Assembly: GCA_023459275.1 (NCBI GenBank)
Contig: JAEWVC010000008.1
Coordinates: 62,001 to 126,000 of the forward strand
Origin: Bacillota bacterium
GTDB lineage: Bacteria; Bacillota; Clostridia; Christensenellales; Aristaeellaceae
Length of the DNA stretch: 64,000 bases
Reading direction: 5' to 3'
A program made the translations under genes and the position numbers. The notes below the pieces were generated by a model. That model was not told where the DNA came from, did not search any database, and worked only from the letters and a program-made list of their open reading frames with translations. Positions 34,842-44,707 of this stretch are shown one piece after another. The number at the start of each line of letters is the position of its first letter. Position 1 is the stretch's first letter.

Positions 34842-36402
34842 GGTTTTGATTGTGGATGACGAGATATTGCTCCGGGTCGGCCTTGAGTCGATCATCAGCT
34901 GGCAGGAATACGGCTTTGAAATCGCCGGGACTGCCGACAGCGGAGAAGCTGCGATGCAGTTTATCCGCCGGGAAAAGCTGGATGTCGTCCTGACGGATGT
35001 GGTGATGCCGGGGATGGATGGCGTGGAACTTACGCGCCTGATCAAAAAGGAGTATCCCCATATTCTGGTGGTGGCTTTAAGCTGCTATACGGATGTGGAT
35101 TATGTCAAAAACATCATCAAAATGGGTGCGGAGGATTACCTTCAAAAACTGTCCATGACGCCTGAGCACATCGTAACGGTGCTAAGGGACCTTTATGAAA
35201 AACTGGAGGCCCGCAAAAACGTTCAAGAGGCAGGCGGAGGGCAGGAGGCATGCACCTCGTTTTTGCTCAGGCTTTTTGCCGCCAGGGATGAGCAGACCGC
35301 TAGTGATTGCCTTGCGCAGATGGGGATCGGCACTGGCCGGGCCGTGCGGGTGATGGCCGCACGGGTCCAAGGCCCGTCCGAAGCGGGCGACGGACTGACG
35401 GAAACAGCCATGGCAAGGCTTTGCACGGAGTTGATGGAGGACAACGTCTGTCCGTTTGTAAAAGTGAAAAACGGGCTTGTCGCCGGCATCATCCGGGATA
35501 TGGACCAGGCAATTTTAAACCAGATGGGCATGGAGATTGTCAAACGGGCCGAAAGATATCTGAGCAAGGATGTGGCGGTGGGCTTCAGCCTGGGCTTCCA
35601 TTCGCCCGGTGACGCCCGCGTTTCCTTGCGGCAGGCGGATATCGCATCCTTCTCCTGGTATCTTGACGGGAAAGGCCGGGTGTTTTTCTTTGTGCCGGAG
35701 GACCAGGTGGCCTCCAATATGCTATACGCAAAAAGCGACCAAATCCGACGGCTGATTGATATCATGGATTTTGGAGGCGCCAGGGACAAGGCATTGGATC
35801 TGGTGGAAGTTATGCGCAAGCACGTTACCCTGCCGGTGATCAGCAAGCAGATTTTTACGATGCTCCTGACCTATGTCGTGCGGTTTTCCGTGGAGCACGG
35901 CATCAGCCTGGCCGGCGCGGATGTGAATGTGGATATGGCCCATGCGGCGTTTGATGAGATTGTTCCGGTGGAAAAAGCGCTGCAGCTGTTTTTGTCGATG
36001 CTCTCTTTTGCAGGCCAGGCCTTCGAAGCGTCTCCGGCAAGATACAGGCCGGAGATCAAAAGGCTGATGGCCTATATCCAGGAGCATTACATGGATGATC
36101 TGACGCTGTCTGCGGCGGCGGCCTTCGTGTGCATGAGCGAAAGCTACTTGAGCAACCTGTTCAAAAGGGAAACGGGCCAATCCTTTGTCAGCTACCTGGA
36201 GGAGTGCCGCATGCAGAAGGCGATCCTGCTGATGCGCAAGAACCGGCTGCCCCTGTATATGATCGCCCAGCAGGTAGGCTATCCCAATGTCAATTATTTC
36301 GGGCGCGTGTTCAAAAAGATACGCGGACAATCCCCGCGGGATTATCTGCGCAAGCAAAAAAGTGAACAAAACGCGCAAGATATTGAACACGGCAAGAAAT
36401 GA
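34834..36402 (+). CDS. AraC-type response regulator
   Basis: A 522-residue regulator: receiver domain with acidic pair DDE at residues 8-10 and phospho-acceptor Asp55 (LTDVVMPG), a long middle region, and a double helix-turn-helix of the AraC family over about residues 405-510 (LTLSAAAAFVCMSESYLSNLFKRETGQSF, then VGYPNVNYFGRVFKKIRG). Its start lies inside the end of the kinase gene. It probably activates the binding-protein and permease genes that begin 120 nt downstream. Confidence 0.93.
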   Translation: MYRVLIVDDEILLRVGLESIISWQEYGFEIAGTADSGEAAMQFIRREKLDVVLTDVVMPGMDGVELTRLIKKEYPHILVVALSCYTDVDYVKNIIKMGAEDYLQKLSMTPEHIVTVLRDLYEKLEARKNVQEAGGGQEACTSFLLRLFAARDEQTASDCLAQMGIGTGRAVRVMAARVQGPSEAGDGLTETAMARLCTELMEDNVCPFVKVKNGLVAGIIRDMDQAILNQMGMEIVKRAERYLSKDVAVGFSLGFHSPGDARVSLRQADIASFSWYLDGKGRVFFFVPEDQVASNMLYAKSDQIRRLIDIMDFGGARDKALDLVEVMRKHVTLPVISKQIFTMLLTYVVRFSVEHGISLAGADVNVDMAHAAFDEIVPVEKALQLFLSMLSFAGQAFEASPARYRPEIKRLMAYIQEHYMDDLTLSAAAAFVCMSESYLSNLFKRETGQSFVSYLEECRMQKAILLMRKNRLPLYMIAQQVGYPNVNYFGRVFKKIRGQSPRDYLRKQKSEQNAQDIEHGKK

Positions 36403-36477
36403 ACACAGCACCCAAAAAAGGCTGCGGGAAATATGAATATTCCTCTAAATATCCTGGTCTGCCGCGGCGGGATTCCA

Positions 36478-36486
36478 TGCTAAAAT
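36478..36486 (+). promoter_or_regulatory. Extended -10 promoter of the first CUT1 transporter
   Basis: TGCTAAAAT at 36478-36486 is an extended -10 element; no -35 is seen, as expected for an activator-dependent promoter. The start point would be near 36493, with a leader of about 30 nt containing the ribosome site GAGGAGGGAG. Confidence 0.5.
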
Positions 36487-36522
36487 AGGCTAAACACAAT
36501 TTTATGAGGAGGGAGCGATCCT

Positions 36523-37833
36523 ATGAAACGTATCCTTGCCGCCGTCGTTACCATGGTCATGCTGCTTTTGTGCCTTCTGCCCGGTGCCATGGCGGAACCG
36601 GCGGTTACCGTGACTTTCTGGGCTGCCTGGAGCCTGGAAGCCGGCATGGGCGCCATGATTGAAGAATTTGAGGCGGCCCATCCGGACATTCACATCGAGT
36701 ATATGAAATATCAGAACAACGATGAGGGCAATGTGGCCGTGGACATCGCGCTGATGGCAGGCGACGGTGTGGACATGATCATCAACTACGGCCTGAAACG
36801 GCTTGTGCCGCGTTCTGAAAAAGGATTGTTTGAGCCGTTGAACGCCTATGCCGAAAAGACAGGGTATGACGTAGTGGCGGAGAACGGCGATCCTACGTTC
36901 CTGATCGACGGACAGTACTTTGGCCTGCCCGTAGGCGGCGAAGCAAGCACGGTGGCCATCAACGGAAAGTATCTGGAAGAGGCGGGCCTGACGCTGCCGT
37001 CAAACGACTGGACGACAGATGACTTTATTGCCTATTCAAGGGCCATGACCAAGGGCGAAGGCGCGGCCAAGGTGTACGGCAACGTAAGCGAGCACAACCT
37101 GAACGCCAGCTGGGTGAATACGGCCAGGTCGGTGCTGGGCCCCAACTATTGGTATAAGGAAGACGGGACCTCCAATTTCGACAACAAGGCGTTCCTGGAT
37201 GCGCTGAACTTCCGCCTGCAAATGGAGAAGGAGGGGGTCAGCTATCCTTATACCGAGTACATGTCCACCAGCAACACAAACTTCAATATCTTTGTCACCG
37301 GGAAAGGCGCCATGGCCATGACGGGCAACTCCATCATCAGGACGGTGGTGAACGCCGAGACCGTTCCGGAAGGATTCAAGTGCTACTTTGCCAAGGTCCC
37401 CACCGTGCCCGGCGAGATGAATTATTCCATGGGGATCAACCCCTTTGATTATCTGTCCATGTGCAAGAACATCAGCCAGGAAAAGAAGGATGCTTGCTGG
37501 ACGTTTATGCAGTGGCTGGCTACCGACGGGAATGTGTGGATGGCTTCTGTGGCCCACATCCCCTCCTGGAAGAAAACCGACAAGCAGGCGGTCGTGGAAA
37601 AGATATTGGGCAACGGCGCGGGCCGCGACCGGATCGACGTGGACAGCCTGATCAAAAATGTGCTGGATTACGAAGCCCCCAATACCTACGACACCAATCT
37701 TACGGGCTACGGACAATTGTATAACTTGACAACAGAATATGGCGAATTGGCCATTCTGGGGGAAATGACGCCTGAAGAAGCCCTGGCCGAACTCAAAGTG
37801 GAGGCCGATAAGGTGCTTGAAAGCCTGCATTAA
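36523..37833 (+). CDS. Sugar ABC transporter binding protein (SBP family 1)
   Basis: A 436-residue extracellular solute-binding protein. The signal peptide is residues 1-24 (cleavage after PGAMA); it has a Cys in the hydrophobic core but no proper lipobox. The mature start VTVTFWAAWSLEAGMGAMIEEFEAAHPDI is typical for CUT1 binding proteins. It is followed by a terminator-like hairpin and two permease genes, a common way to make more binding protein than channel. The sugar is unknown; the gene context suggests an oligosaccharide with acidic or acylated units. Confidence 0.93.
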   Translation: MKRILAAVVTMVMLLLCLLPGAMAEPAVTVTFWAAWSLEAGMGAMIEEFEAAHPDIHIEYMKYQNNDEGNVAVDIALMAGDGVDMIINYGLKRLVPRSEKGLFEPLNAYAEKTGYDVVAENGDPTFLIDGQYFGLPVGGEASTVAINGKYLEEAGLTLPSNDWTTDDFIAYSRAMTKGEGAAKVYGNVSEHNLNASWVNTARSVLGPNYWYKEDGTSNFDNKAFLDALNFRLQMEKEGVSYPYTEYMSTSNTNFNIFVTGKGAMAMTGNSIIRTVVNAETVPEGFKCYFAKVPTVPGEMNYSMGINPFDYLSMCKNISQEKKDACWTFMQWLATDGNVWMASVAHIPSWKKTDKQAVVEKILGNGAGRDRIDVDSLIKNVLDYEAPNTYDTNLTGYGQLYNLTTEYGELAILGEMTPEEALAELKVEADKVLESLH

Positions 37834-37845
37834 TCCTTTCCGCCG

Positions 37846-37888
37846 CGGGAGCCCTCCTCATCCTGTTTGCGGGGGGGCTCCCGTTTTT
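37846..37888 (+). terminator. Partial terminator between binding protein and permeases
   Basis: CGGGAGCCC (37846-37854) pairs with GGGCTCCCG (37875-37883), followed by TTTTT. It probably lowers transcription into the permease genes. Confidence 0.75.
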
Positions 37889-37928
37889 ATAAACTGAACC
37901 GATGGAAAATGACAAGAGGTGGCGGAAA

Positions 37929-38813
37929 ATGCTTAGAAAACGCGAGAATTTTGCCGGGTATATGTTTTTGCTGCCAAGCCTGATCGCGTTTGTGATCCTG
38001 AAAATCTATCCCGTGCTGTTTGCGATGCTGATTTCTTTCTGCAAATGGGATATCATATCGGGCTATGACAATATACGCTGGGCGGGGCTGTCAAACTTTG
38101 CGGCCATGTGGGGGGACCGGTATTTTGTCTCTTCCATGACCAATACGCTGTCCTATGTCCTGATGGTTGTTCCGGGCCAACTGATCCTGGGTCTGCTCTT
38201 TGCCATCCTCATTGACAAATGCGTATATTTCAAGCGGTATTTCCGTACGGCTTTTTTTATGCCCTACATTGCCAACATGGTGGCTGTATCCGTTGTCTGG
38301 ATGGCGATGTTCCATCCGTCCCAAGGCCCTGTAAATGCGGTTTTATCGGCCATCGGATTTCAAAATCCTCCGCAATGGCTTTCCAGCCGCGATTGGGCGC
38401 TGCCTACCATCGCCATGATGTCCATCTGGACGGGTATGGGCTATTGCATCGTAGTGTATATGGCCGCGCTGCAGGGGATTCCCCAGGAACTGTATGAATC
38501 CGCAAAAATTGACGGAGCGAATGGGCTGCAGAGCTTTTTCCGCATCACCATACCCTTGCTGTCGCCCACAACGTTCTTTCTGATGCTGATCAAGATCATC
38601 GGCACCTTCCAGGTGTTCGGCCCCGTCAAGCTGCTGACCAACGGCGGGCCCGGGCGGTCAACCATGGTCATTGTTTTTGAAATCTACCGGGAAGCTTTTC
38701 AATATTACAACATCGGCTATGCTTCCGCGCTTTCGCTGGTGCTGTTCGGCATTATTATGCTCGTTACGCTGATCCAGATGGCCCTGCAGAAAAAATGGGT
38801 TTACCATTATTAA
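37929..38813 (+). CDS. CUT1 sugar ABC transporter permease (MalF/LacF type)
   Basis: A 294-residue permease with six predicted helices, the first at about residues 9-31 (YMFLLPSLIAFVILKIYPVLF). The cytoplasmic EAA loop reads ELYESAKIDGANGLQSFFRITIPLLSP. ATG 37929 has GAGGTGG 6 nt before it; the upstream ATG 37902 lacks a ribosome site. It forms the channel with the next gene product. No ATPase gene is near, so a shared MsmK-like ATPase elsewhere must energise it. Confidence 0.93.
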   Translation: MLRKRENFAGYMFLLPSLIAFVILKIYPVLFAMLISFCKWDIISGYDNIRWAGLSNFAAMWGDRYFVSSMTNTLSYVLMVVPGQLILGLLFAILIDKCVYFKRYFRTAFFMPYIANMVAVSVVWMAMFHPSQGPVNAVLSAIGFQNPPQWLSSRDWALPTIAMMSIWTGMGYCIVVYMAALQGIPQELYESAKIDGANGLQSFFRITIPLLSPTTFFLMLIKIIGTFQVFGPVKLLTNGGPGRSTMVIVFEIYREAFQYYNIGYASALSLVLFGIIMLVTLIQMALQKKWVYHY

Positions 38814-38825
38814 GGAGGAAGATGC

Positions 38826-39671
38826 ATGCGGATGAAAACGGCTGTGCGCACCGCTTTGTTCAAGGGATTCATGACCGCCTTGATGCTGGGCGCTTCCTTC
38901 ATAATGCTGGTTCCCTTTTTATGGATGCTTTCCACATCCCTGAAATCATCCGTAGAGGTTTTCAATTTCCCCATACAGTGGATCCCGTCCCCAATGCGCT
39001 TTGAGAATTACACAAAAGTATGGCTGAACAGCTATTATCCGTTCTATCAGTTCTTTGGAAACTCGCTGTATGTGGCGGCGATGGCGCTTTTGGGGCAGTT
39101 CATCATGTGCGCCATGGCGGCCTATGCCTTTGCGAAAATCGAGTTCAAATTCAAGAACATTATTTTTATCCTGTACCTATCCACCATGATGATCCCGCAC
39201 CAGGCGACGCTGATCCCCTACTTTGCGCTGTTCCGCACCTTGAAGGTCTACAATACCTTCTGGGCGCTGATCCTGCCGGCCTGGATCAATATGACCTCCA
39301 TCTTCCTTCTGCGGCAGTTCTTTATGTCCATCCCGGAGGAATTGTCGGAATCCGCCAAGCTGGACGGCGCACACCATATGCGAATCCTGTTCCAGATTAT
39401 TGTTCCGTTGGCCAAGCCGGCTATCTTTACCCTGGTCATCCTGGGTTTTGTGGCAAGCTGGAATGACTATACCAACCCGCTGGTGTTCATCACCTCCAAA
39501 GCGAAATACACCATCACCCTTGGCATCGCCGCCTATATTGAGGAAGACCAGACCCTGTATAACCTGATCATGGTGGCGGCAGCCTGCGCCATTTTGCCTA
39601 TCGTTGTCGTCTACCTGATTTGCCAGAAGTATTTCATTCAAGGAATTGTCACCACGGGCATGAAGGGGTAA
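38826..39671 (+). CDS. CUT1 sugar ABC transporter permease (MalG/LacG type)
   Basis: A 281-residue partner permease with six helices and the EAA loop ELSESAKLDGAHHMRILFQIIVPLAKP. It ends with FIQGIVTTGMKG, the usual MalG-type end. AAGGAGG sits 7 nt before ATG 38826, and the gene follows the first permease by 12 nt. Confidence 0.94.
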   Translation: MRMKTAVRTALFKGFMTALMLGASFIMLVPFLWMLSTSLKSSVEVFNFPIQWIPSPMRFENYTKVWLNSYYPFYQFFGNSLYVAAMALLGQFIMCAMAAYAFAKIEFKFKNIIFILYLSTMMIPHQATLIPYFALFRTLKVYNTFWALILPAWINMTSIFLLRQFFMSIPEELSESAKLDGAHHMRILFQIIVPLAKPAIFTLVILGFVASWNDYTNPLVFITSKAKYTITLGIAAYIEEDQTLYNLIMVAAACAILPIVVVYLICQKYFIQGIVTTGMKG

Positions 39672-39711
39672 GAGGGCGGAACGCCCCCTGATATTGGGAA
39701 GGAGCGAGAGG

Positions 39712-41055
39712 ATGCGGGAGGCTTGGGATGTGATTGTGGCGGGCGGCGGTGTGTCCGGGTGTATGGCGGCCATTGCCGCCGCAAGAAACGGGGCGCGTAC
39801 GCTGCTGGTGGAAAGATATGGATTTTTGGGCGGCACCCTGACCAACGCCGGCGTCGGGCCTATGATGACATTCCATGCCGGGGAACGGCAGGTGGTGCGG
39901 GGGATCGCCCAGGAGGTGGTGGACCGGCTTACCGAGGCTGGCGGATGTCTTGGCCACATCGAGGACACCACCGGCTACGCCTCCTCCATTACACCGTTTG
40001 ATGCGGAGACCCTTAAATGGGTACTGGACGAAATGACTGCGGAAGCAGGCTGCCAGGTGCTTTTCCATACCAGGCTTTGCGGCGCGCGCGTGGAAAAAGG
40101 CCGGATTGCAGCGCTTTCCCTACTTGGCAAAGGGGGAAAGCTCCCGGTTGAAGGCCGGTCCTTTGTGGATGCCACAGGCGATGCGGATCTGGCTTTTCTG
40201 GCCGGGGCGGAAACGGTTGCCGGCAGGGATGCGGACGCACTCTGCCAGCCTATGACGCTGAATATGAAGATTGCGGGCGTGGACGTCCAGGCGTTGAAAG
40301 ATGCCGTTACCAGGGAGCCTGACAATTTCAATATCAGGGACCTGACGGCGCTTGACCGTTCCCCGCGGCTTGCGCTGGCGGGCTTTTACCGGCAGCACCG
40401 CAAGGCCAAGGCGGAGGGGCGCCTGTCCACCGGCAGGGCGGATGTGCTGATGTTTGAAACAGTGAACCCGGGGGAATTCATCCTCAACGCCACGCGGGTC
40501 ATCCGTTTGAGCGCGGTTGATCCGTGGGAGCTTTCGCAAGCGGAGCGGGAAGGAAGAAAGCAAGCCAGGGAGCTGTATGATTTTGTGAAGCGGGAGGCCG
40601 ATGGCTTTCAAAATGCCACCCTCATCTCAACCGGCGTGCAGATCGGCGTGCGGGAATCCCGCCGCGTGATGGGTGAATACCTGCTGACTAAAGAGGACCT
40701 GCTGGCTTCCCGCAGGTTTGAGGATACGGTGGCGCTGGGCGGATATCCCATAGACATCCACGATCCCGCCGGCGAGAAAACCCATACCACCCATCTGAAG
40801 CGGGGGCAGTACTACAGCATCCCATACCGTACGCTGGCGGCAAAGGGCATCGAAAACCTGCTGGTTTCCGGCAGGTGCATATCCGTCACCCATGAGGCGG
40901 GCGCCGCGATCCGTGTCACACCCATTGCCATGGCCACCGGCCAGGCCGCGGGGACGGCTGCCGCGCTGTGCGGCTTGGGAGGGATGGCGGCCAGGGAAGT
41001 GGATGTCTCCGCGCTGCAGGCGCTGCTTGAAAAACAAGGCGCAGTGCTCAAATAG
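39712..41055 (+). CDS. FAD-dependent oxidoreductase (PF12831 type), copy 1
   Basis: A 447-residue flavoprotein. The N-terminal dinucleotide motif DVIVAGGGVSGCMAA with the following acidic residue in LLVERYGFLGG binds FAD; the second FAD segment is FVDATGDADLAFLAG. Such enzymes occur in sugar-catabolic clusters and oxidise sugar or hydroxy-acid substrates, but few have known reactions. ATG 39712 follows GGGAAGGAGCGAG. It precedes a DapA-family lyase, and the same pair occurs again at 59035-61166. Confidence 0.88.
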   Translation: MREAWDVIVAGGGVSGCMAAIAAARNGARTLLVERYGFLGGTLTNAGVGPMMTFHAGERQVVRGIAQEVVDRLTEAGGCLGHIEDTTGYASSITPFDAETLKWVLDEMTAEAGCQVLFHTRLCGARVEKGRIAALSLLGKGGKLPVEGRSFVDATGDADLAFLAGAETVAGRDADALCQPMTLNMKIAGVDVQALKDAVTREPDNFNIRDLTALDRSPRLALAGFYRQHRKAKAEGRLSTGRADVLMFETVNPGEFILNATRVIRLSAVDPWELSQAEREGRKQARELYDFVKREADGFQNATLISTGVQIGVRESRRVMGEYLLTKEDLLASRRFEDTVALGGYPIDIHDPAGEKTHTTHLKRGQYYSIPYRTLAAKGIENLLVSGRCISVTHEAGAAIRVTPIAMATGQAAGTAAALCGLGGMAAREVDVSALQALLEKQGAVLK

Positions 41056-41070
41056 GAAAGGAGAAAGTCT

Positions 41071-41979
41071 ATGGTCGGGCATACGGAAAAGTTCCATGGC
41101 ATTTTCATCGCATTTTACGCGTTTTATGACGACCGGGGGGAAATCAGCCCGGAGCGTATTGGCCGGGCTGCCAAATGGTATGTGGAAAAAGGCGTGAACG
41201 GCCTGTATCTTACCGGCTCCAGCGGCGAGGGCATGATCCAGAGTGAGCAGGAACGGAAGCTCGTTGTGGAAAGCGTCATGAAAGCGGTGGGCGGCAAGAC
41301 CACGGTCATAGCCCAGGTGGGCGCTCCCAGCACCAGGGAATCCGTATCTCTCGCAGCCCATGCGGCAGCTTGCGGGGTGGACGGCATCTCCTCCGTGCCC
41401 AATATTTATTACCGGGTGCCGGAAGCATGCATCGAAGCGTATTGGGACGCTATGATCACGGCGGCCAGAATCCCGTTTTTCATTTACAATATTCCGGATA
41501 CCACGGGTTATAACGTGTCCATGCAGCTTTTTAAACGGATGATGGAAAAGGATTATGTGGCCGGCATCAAAACCACCAGTGAATCCTGCTCCCTGATCAA
41601 CGCCATGCGGCAGGCAGGCGGCCCGGATACGGTGATCTTCAACGGCGAGGATGCCCAACTTCTGGCAGGGCTTTCTATGGGAGCCACAGGAGGGATCGGC
41701 GGCACGTACGGCTGCATGCCGGAGCTTTATGTAAAGCTATATGAGGCATTTCAACGGGGGGATCTGAAAGCCGCCCTGCTGTGGCAGTCGCGGGCGGTTC
41801 ATGCCTTCATGCACGGCCGGGTCTCTTACAGCGGCGGCATCGCCAGCATGAAAGCCATCCTGGAGGCGCGCGGATTTGAAACGGGCGGTTCCAGGGCCCC
41901 GTTCCTTACCGTGCCCAAGGATACACCCGTGATCCGTGAAGCGGCGGATATGATTGAAGCATGGGTCAAGGAGGGATAG
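41071..41979 (+). CDS. DapA/NanA-family class I aldolase (lyase), copy 1
   Basis: A 302-residue TIM-barrel lyase of the dihydrodipicolinate synthase/N-acetylneuraminate lyase family. The Schiff-base Lys is Lys167 (AGIKTTSES), the catalytic Tyr is Tyr139 (FFIYNIPDTTGY), and the keto-acid carboxylate loop is TGSSGEG at residues 48-54. With YhcH and AGE proteins and a sialidase-like protein nearby, cleavage of a sialic-acid-like or 2-keto-3-deoxy sugar acid is the likely role; the exact substrate cannot be read from sequence. Confidence 0.92.
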   Translation: MVGHTEKFHGIFIAFYAFYDDRGEISPERIGRAAKWYVEKGVNGLYLTGSSGEGMIQSEQERKLVVESVMKAVGGKTTVIAQVGAPSTRESVSLAAHAAACGVDGISSVPNIYYRVPEACIEAYWDAMITAARIPFFIYNIPDTTGYNVSMQLFKRMMEKDYVAGIKTTSESCSLINAMRQAGGPDTVIFNGEDAQLLAGLSMGATGGIGGTYGCMPELYVKLYEAFQRGDLKAALLWQSRAVHAFMHGRVSYSGGIASMKAILEARGFETGGSRAPFLTVPKDTPVIREAADMIEAWVKEG

Positions 41980-41982
41980 GCC

Positions 41983-43470
41983 ATGAAACTTGACAGCACA
42001 CACCGTTTGGCGTATGACCGGAGCCTGTTTGTTTCCATGCGGGGGGTGGATGTGCATGTGCTGCCGGTAAAGAAGCATCCGCTCAATCCTCTTTTGGTGC
42101 CCGACAAGCCCTGGGAGGAGGATGTGCATATCTATGGCAGCGTCCTGTACATAGACGGCATGTACAAAATGTGGTATTACGCGCGGACGGAAAGCTATGC
42201 GGTCCGTATGACTTGCTATGCGCAAAGCGCAGACGGGATCCACTGGGAAAAACCCGAACTGGACGTGGCGGAATACCGGGGCATGAAAACGAATATCGTC
42301 TTTGGAACGCCCGTGATGGGCGACGCCTTTGAGGAAAGCGATACGGTGCTCTATACTCCCTGGGATACGGGCAGGGAGTATAAAATGCTCTACGCCGCCC
42401 GCGCGCGGGAACATGCGCCGCTGGTAAGGCAGGTGCAGCGGGACAATTTTTTGAAACAGGCGGAGGAATACCGCCGCCGCGGCGACCATCAGATGGAATT
42501 GAAGCTAAAGGAGCGGGCCGGCCGGGTGCGGGAGGACCCGGCCACGGTCTTTGTGGCTTACAGCAGCGACGGCATCCACTGGCGCCGGCCGGAGGCGCCG
42601 GCCGTGCCGGCAATCAACGATATCTCCCATATGATGTACGATGATCGGACGAAGGAATACCGCATCTATGGCCGCGGTTTCCTATACGATGAAGGCCGCG
42701 TAGCCAAGGACAGGGACCAGCCCTTTTTTGACGGATACCTGGGCAGGGCCATCCTGCTGTCCCAAAGCGGGGACGGTGTTGTGTGGAGCGAAGGGAAGCC
42801 CATTTACGCCGCCGATTTTCTGGACAGGCCCGGGGACGAAATTTACAGCATGGCGGTTTTCCCTTGGGCCGGCCGGTACCTGGGCCTTGTACAGATGTAT
42901 CATGGCGCACCCGATGATATGACGCTTGATATACAGCTTGCCATCAGCGCGGATGGAGAACATTTTGAACGGGTGGGCGACAGGAATCCCCTCATACCCC
43001 TAAGCGGCGCAGGCGGCTGGGACAGGTTCAATACGTGCATCGCCTCCGTGCCATTTTTGAAGGATGGCCAGGTTTGGCTGTATTTCAACGGCGCGGTGTT
43101 CCGCCATTTGAGGATCACGGGAAGCTGCGAGTACCAGGGCGCGGATACGTGGGACCGCATCGTGCGCATCGGCCTTGGCACTTGCCTGCCCGACCGCTTC
43201 GCCTGCGCCAGAGCCAGCTTTTCTTCCGGCAGGCTGATAACCGTTCCCCTTGAGATGGCCTGCCCGGTGCTGCATATCAACGGTGAGGCCGCGTGGGGCA
43301 GGCTGGAGATCTCCGTGACAAACGGGGAGAAGACCTATGAAGCATCTATTGTTGAAAGCGGCGGGGATGTGCCCCTGGCTTTGCCCGGATGGGTTGTTGG
43401 GGCGCCCGTAACCATCAGCTTCACATTGAAAAACGCGGCACTGTATTCCTTCTGGTGCGCACAGGATTGA
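41983..43470 (+). CDS. GH32/GH43-like beta-propeller protein
   Basis: A 495-residue protein whose repeated blades (SVLYIDGMYKMWYYARTES, CYAQSADGIHWEKPEL, VAYSSDGIHWRRPE, REYKMLYAAR) resemble the five-bladed propellers of GH32/GH43/GH130-type glycosidases and phosphorylases. It has no signal peptide. AAGGAGGG precedes ATG 41983, and only 3 nt separate it from the lyase gene. I cannot place the catalytic acids, so activity on an imported glycoside is only inferred. Confidence 0.75.
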   Translation: MKLDSTHRLAYDRSLFVSMRGVDVHVLPVKKHPLNPLLVPDKPWEEDVHIYGSVLYIDGMYKMWYYARTESYAVRMTCYAQSADGIHWEKPELDVAEYRGMKTNIVFGTPVMGDAFEESDTVLYTPWDTGREYKMLYAARAREHAPLVRQVQRDNFLKQAEEYRRRGDHQMELKLKERAGRVREDPATVFVAYSSDGIHWRRPEAPAVPAINDISHMMYDDRTKEYRIYGRGFLYDEGRVAKDRDQPFFDGYLGRAILLSQSGDGVVWSEGKPIYAADFLDRPGDEIYSMAVFPWAGRYLGLVQMYHGAPDDMTLDIQLAISADGEHFERVGDRNPLIPLSGAGGWDRFNTCIASVPFLKDGQVWLYFNGAVFRHLRITGSCEYQGADTWDRIVRIGLGTCLPDRFACARASFSSGRLITVPLEMACPVLHINGEAAWGRLEISVTNGEKTYEASIVESGGDVPLALPGWVVGAPVTISFTLKNAALYSFWCAQD

Positions 43471-43480
43471 AAGGATGCCT

Positions 43481-44707
43481 ATGAAGACATTGCGGGTTGT
43501 TCTGGCGGGGATTGGCGGCTATGGACGCCACTTTTACGAGGAAACCGTGTATCACGGCACATCCGCAGATTTGGTCTGCGCGGCGGTGATACAGCCTGCC
43601 ATGTCCAGGCATCCTGACGAGCAGACGGAGCTTGCGCAGCGAAAAATACCCGTCTATGCCACGCTTGGCCAGTTCTTTGAAGCGGGCGGGCGGGCGGACC
43701 TGGTGGTTATCGCGTCACCGCTCCCTTTCCACTTTGAACAATGCGAGACCGCGCTTCAAAACGGCGCGCATGTTTTGTGCGAAAAACCGGTGACAGTTGG
43801 ATGGCGCGATGCGCTGACCCTGCATGAGCTCAGCCGCAAGAAAGGGCTGATGCTGGCGGTAGGGTATCAAAACAGTTTTTCGGATGCTATTCTCCGGCTG
43901 AAGGAGGATGCTGCGGCGGGGCGCTACGGCCGCGCACTTTCCCTTTCCACGCTGCTATTGTCCGGCCGGAGCACGGCTTATTATGCCAGGAGCGGTTGGG
44001 CGGGAAAGATGAGGGATGACAAGGGCCGGCTGGTGCTGGACGGCATCGCCAACAATGCGGGCGCCCATTCCCTGCATCTGATGCTGTATCTGCTGGGGTC
44101 GGGGCCGGATGATTCCGCGCAGCCCGAAGCATTAGACGCGGCGCTGGCCAGGATCAATGCCATCGAAACCTATGATCTGGCCGCGCTGCGCGTAACCGCA
44201 AAGGCCTGCCCGGAGGTCCTGTTTTTCGGCAGCCACGCCTATGCCGGCGATCCCGCGACCGCCTACCGCTTTCAATGGGAAAAAGGATGGATGGCGGGGG
44301 ATTTCAAGCAGTCGGATACGCTTGTGATGCACACGGAGCAAGGGGATGTTTTATACGGCCCGGTTGCTTTGGATGCGCTCAAGCCGCTCCATGATACGGT
44401 GGACGCCATCCGCGGGGGAAGAAGTGTGCCCTGCGGCGTGCATGCGGCCGCCCCCCAGACCGCCTGCATCCAGGGGCTGCACACGGCAGTTGCGGTTGAA
44501 AGCATCATCACGCCCCCCAAAATAGAAAAGGTTGAAATGCCCGACGGGCAGGTCTATTGGCAGGCGCCCCGGTTAAACGATGACCTGCGCGCCTGCTTTG
44601 CAAGCGGCAGGCTTCCGCATGAACTGGGCTTTCCCGGCTGGACGGCGGGGAGCGCCCAGGTGAAGGGCACAGACGGACAGCCGCTATGGGAAAGGATGGG
44701 GGAATGA
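43481..44707 (+). CDS. Gfo/Idh/MocA-family NAD(P)-dependent oxidoreductase
   Basis: A 408-residue oxidoreductase. The Rossmann motif VVLAGIGGYGRHF opens the protein, and CEKPVTVGW near residue 105 carries the conserved EKP Lys of the family. The C-terminal alpha/beta domain follows. ATG 43481 has AAAGG 6 nt before it and is preferred over ATG 43475. The family oxidises or epimerises sugars and can also act as a glycosidase through NAD (GH109), either of which would fit here. Confidence 0.9.
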   Translation: MKTLRVVLAGIGGYGRHFYEETVYHGTSADLVCAAVIQPAMSRHPDEQTELAQRKIPVYATLGQFFEAGGRADLVVIASPLPFHFEQCETALQNGAHVLCEKPVTVGWRDALTLHELSRKKGLMLAVGYQNSFSDAILRLKEDAAAGRYGRALSLSTLLLSGRSTAYYARSGWAGKMRDDKGRLVLDGIANNAGAHSLHLMLYLLGSGPDDSAQPEALDAALARINAIETYDLAALRVTAKACPEVLFFGSHAYAGDPATAYRFQWEKGWMAGDFKQSDTLVMHTEQGDVLYGPVALDALKPLHDTVDAIRGGRSVPCGVHAAAPQTACIQGLHTAVAVESIITPPKIEKVEMPDGQVYWQAPRLNDDLRACFASGRLPHELGFPGWTAGSAQVKGTDGQPLWERMGE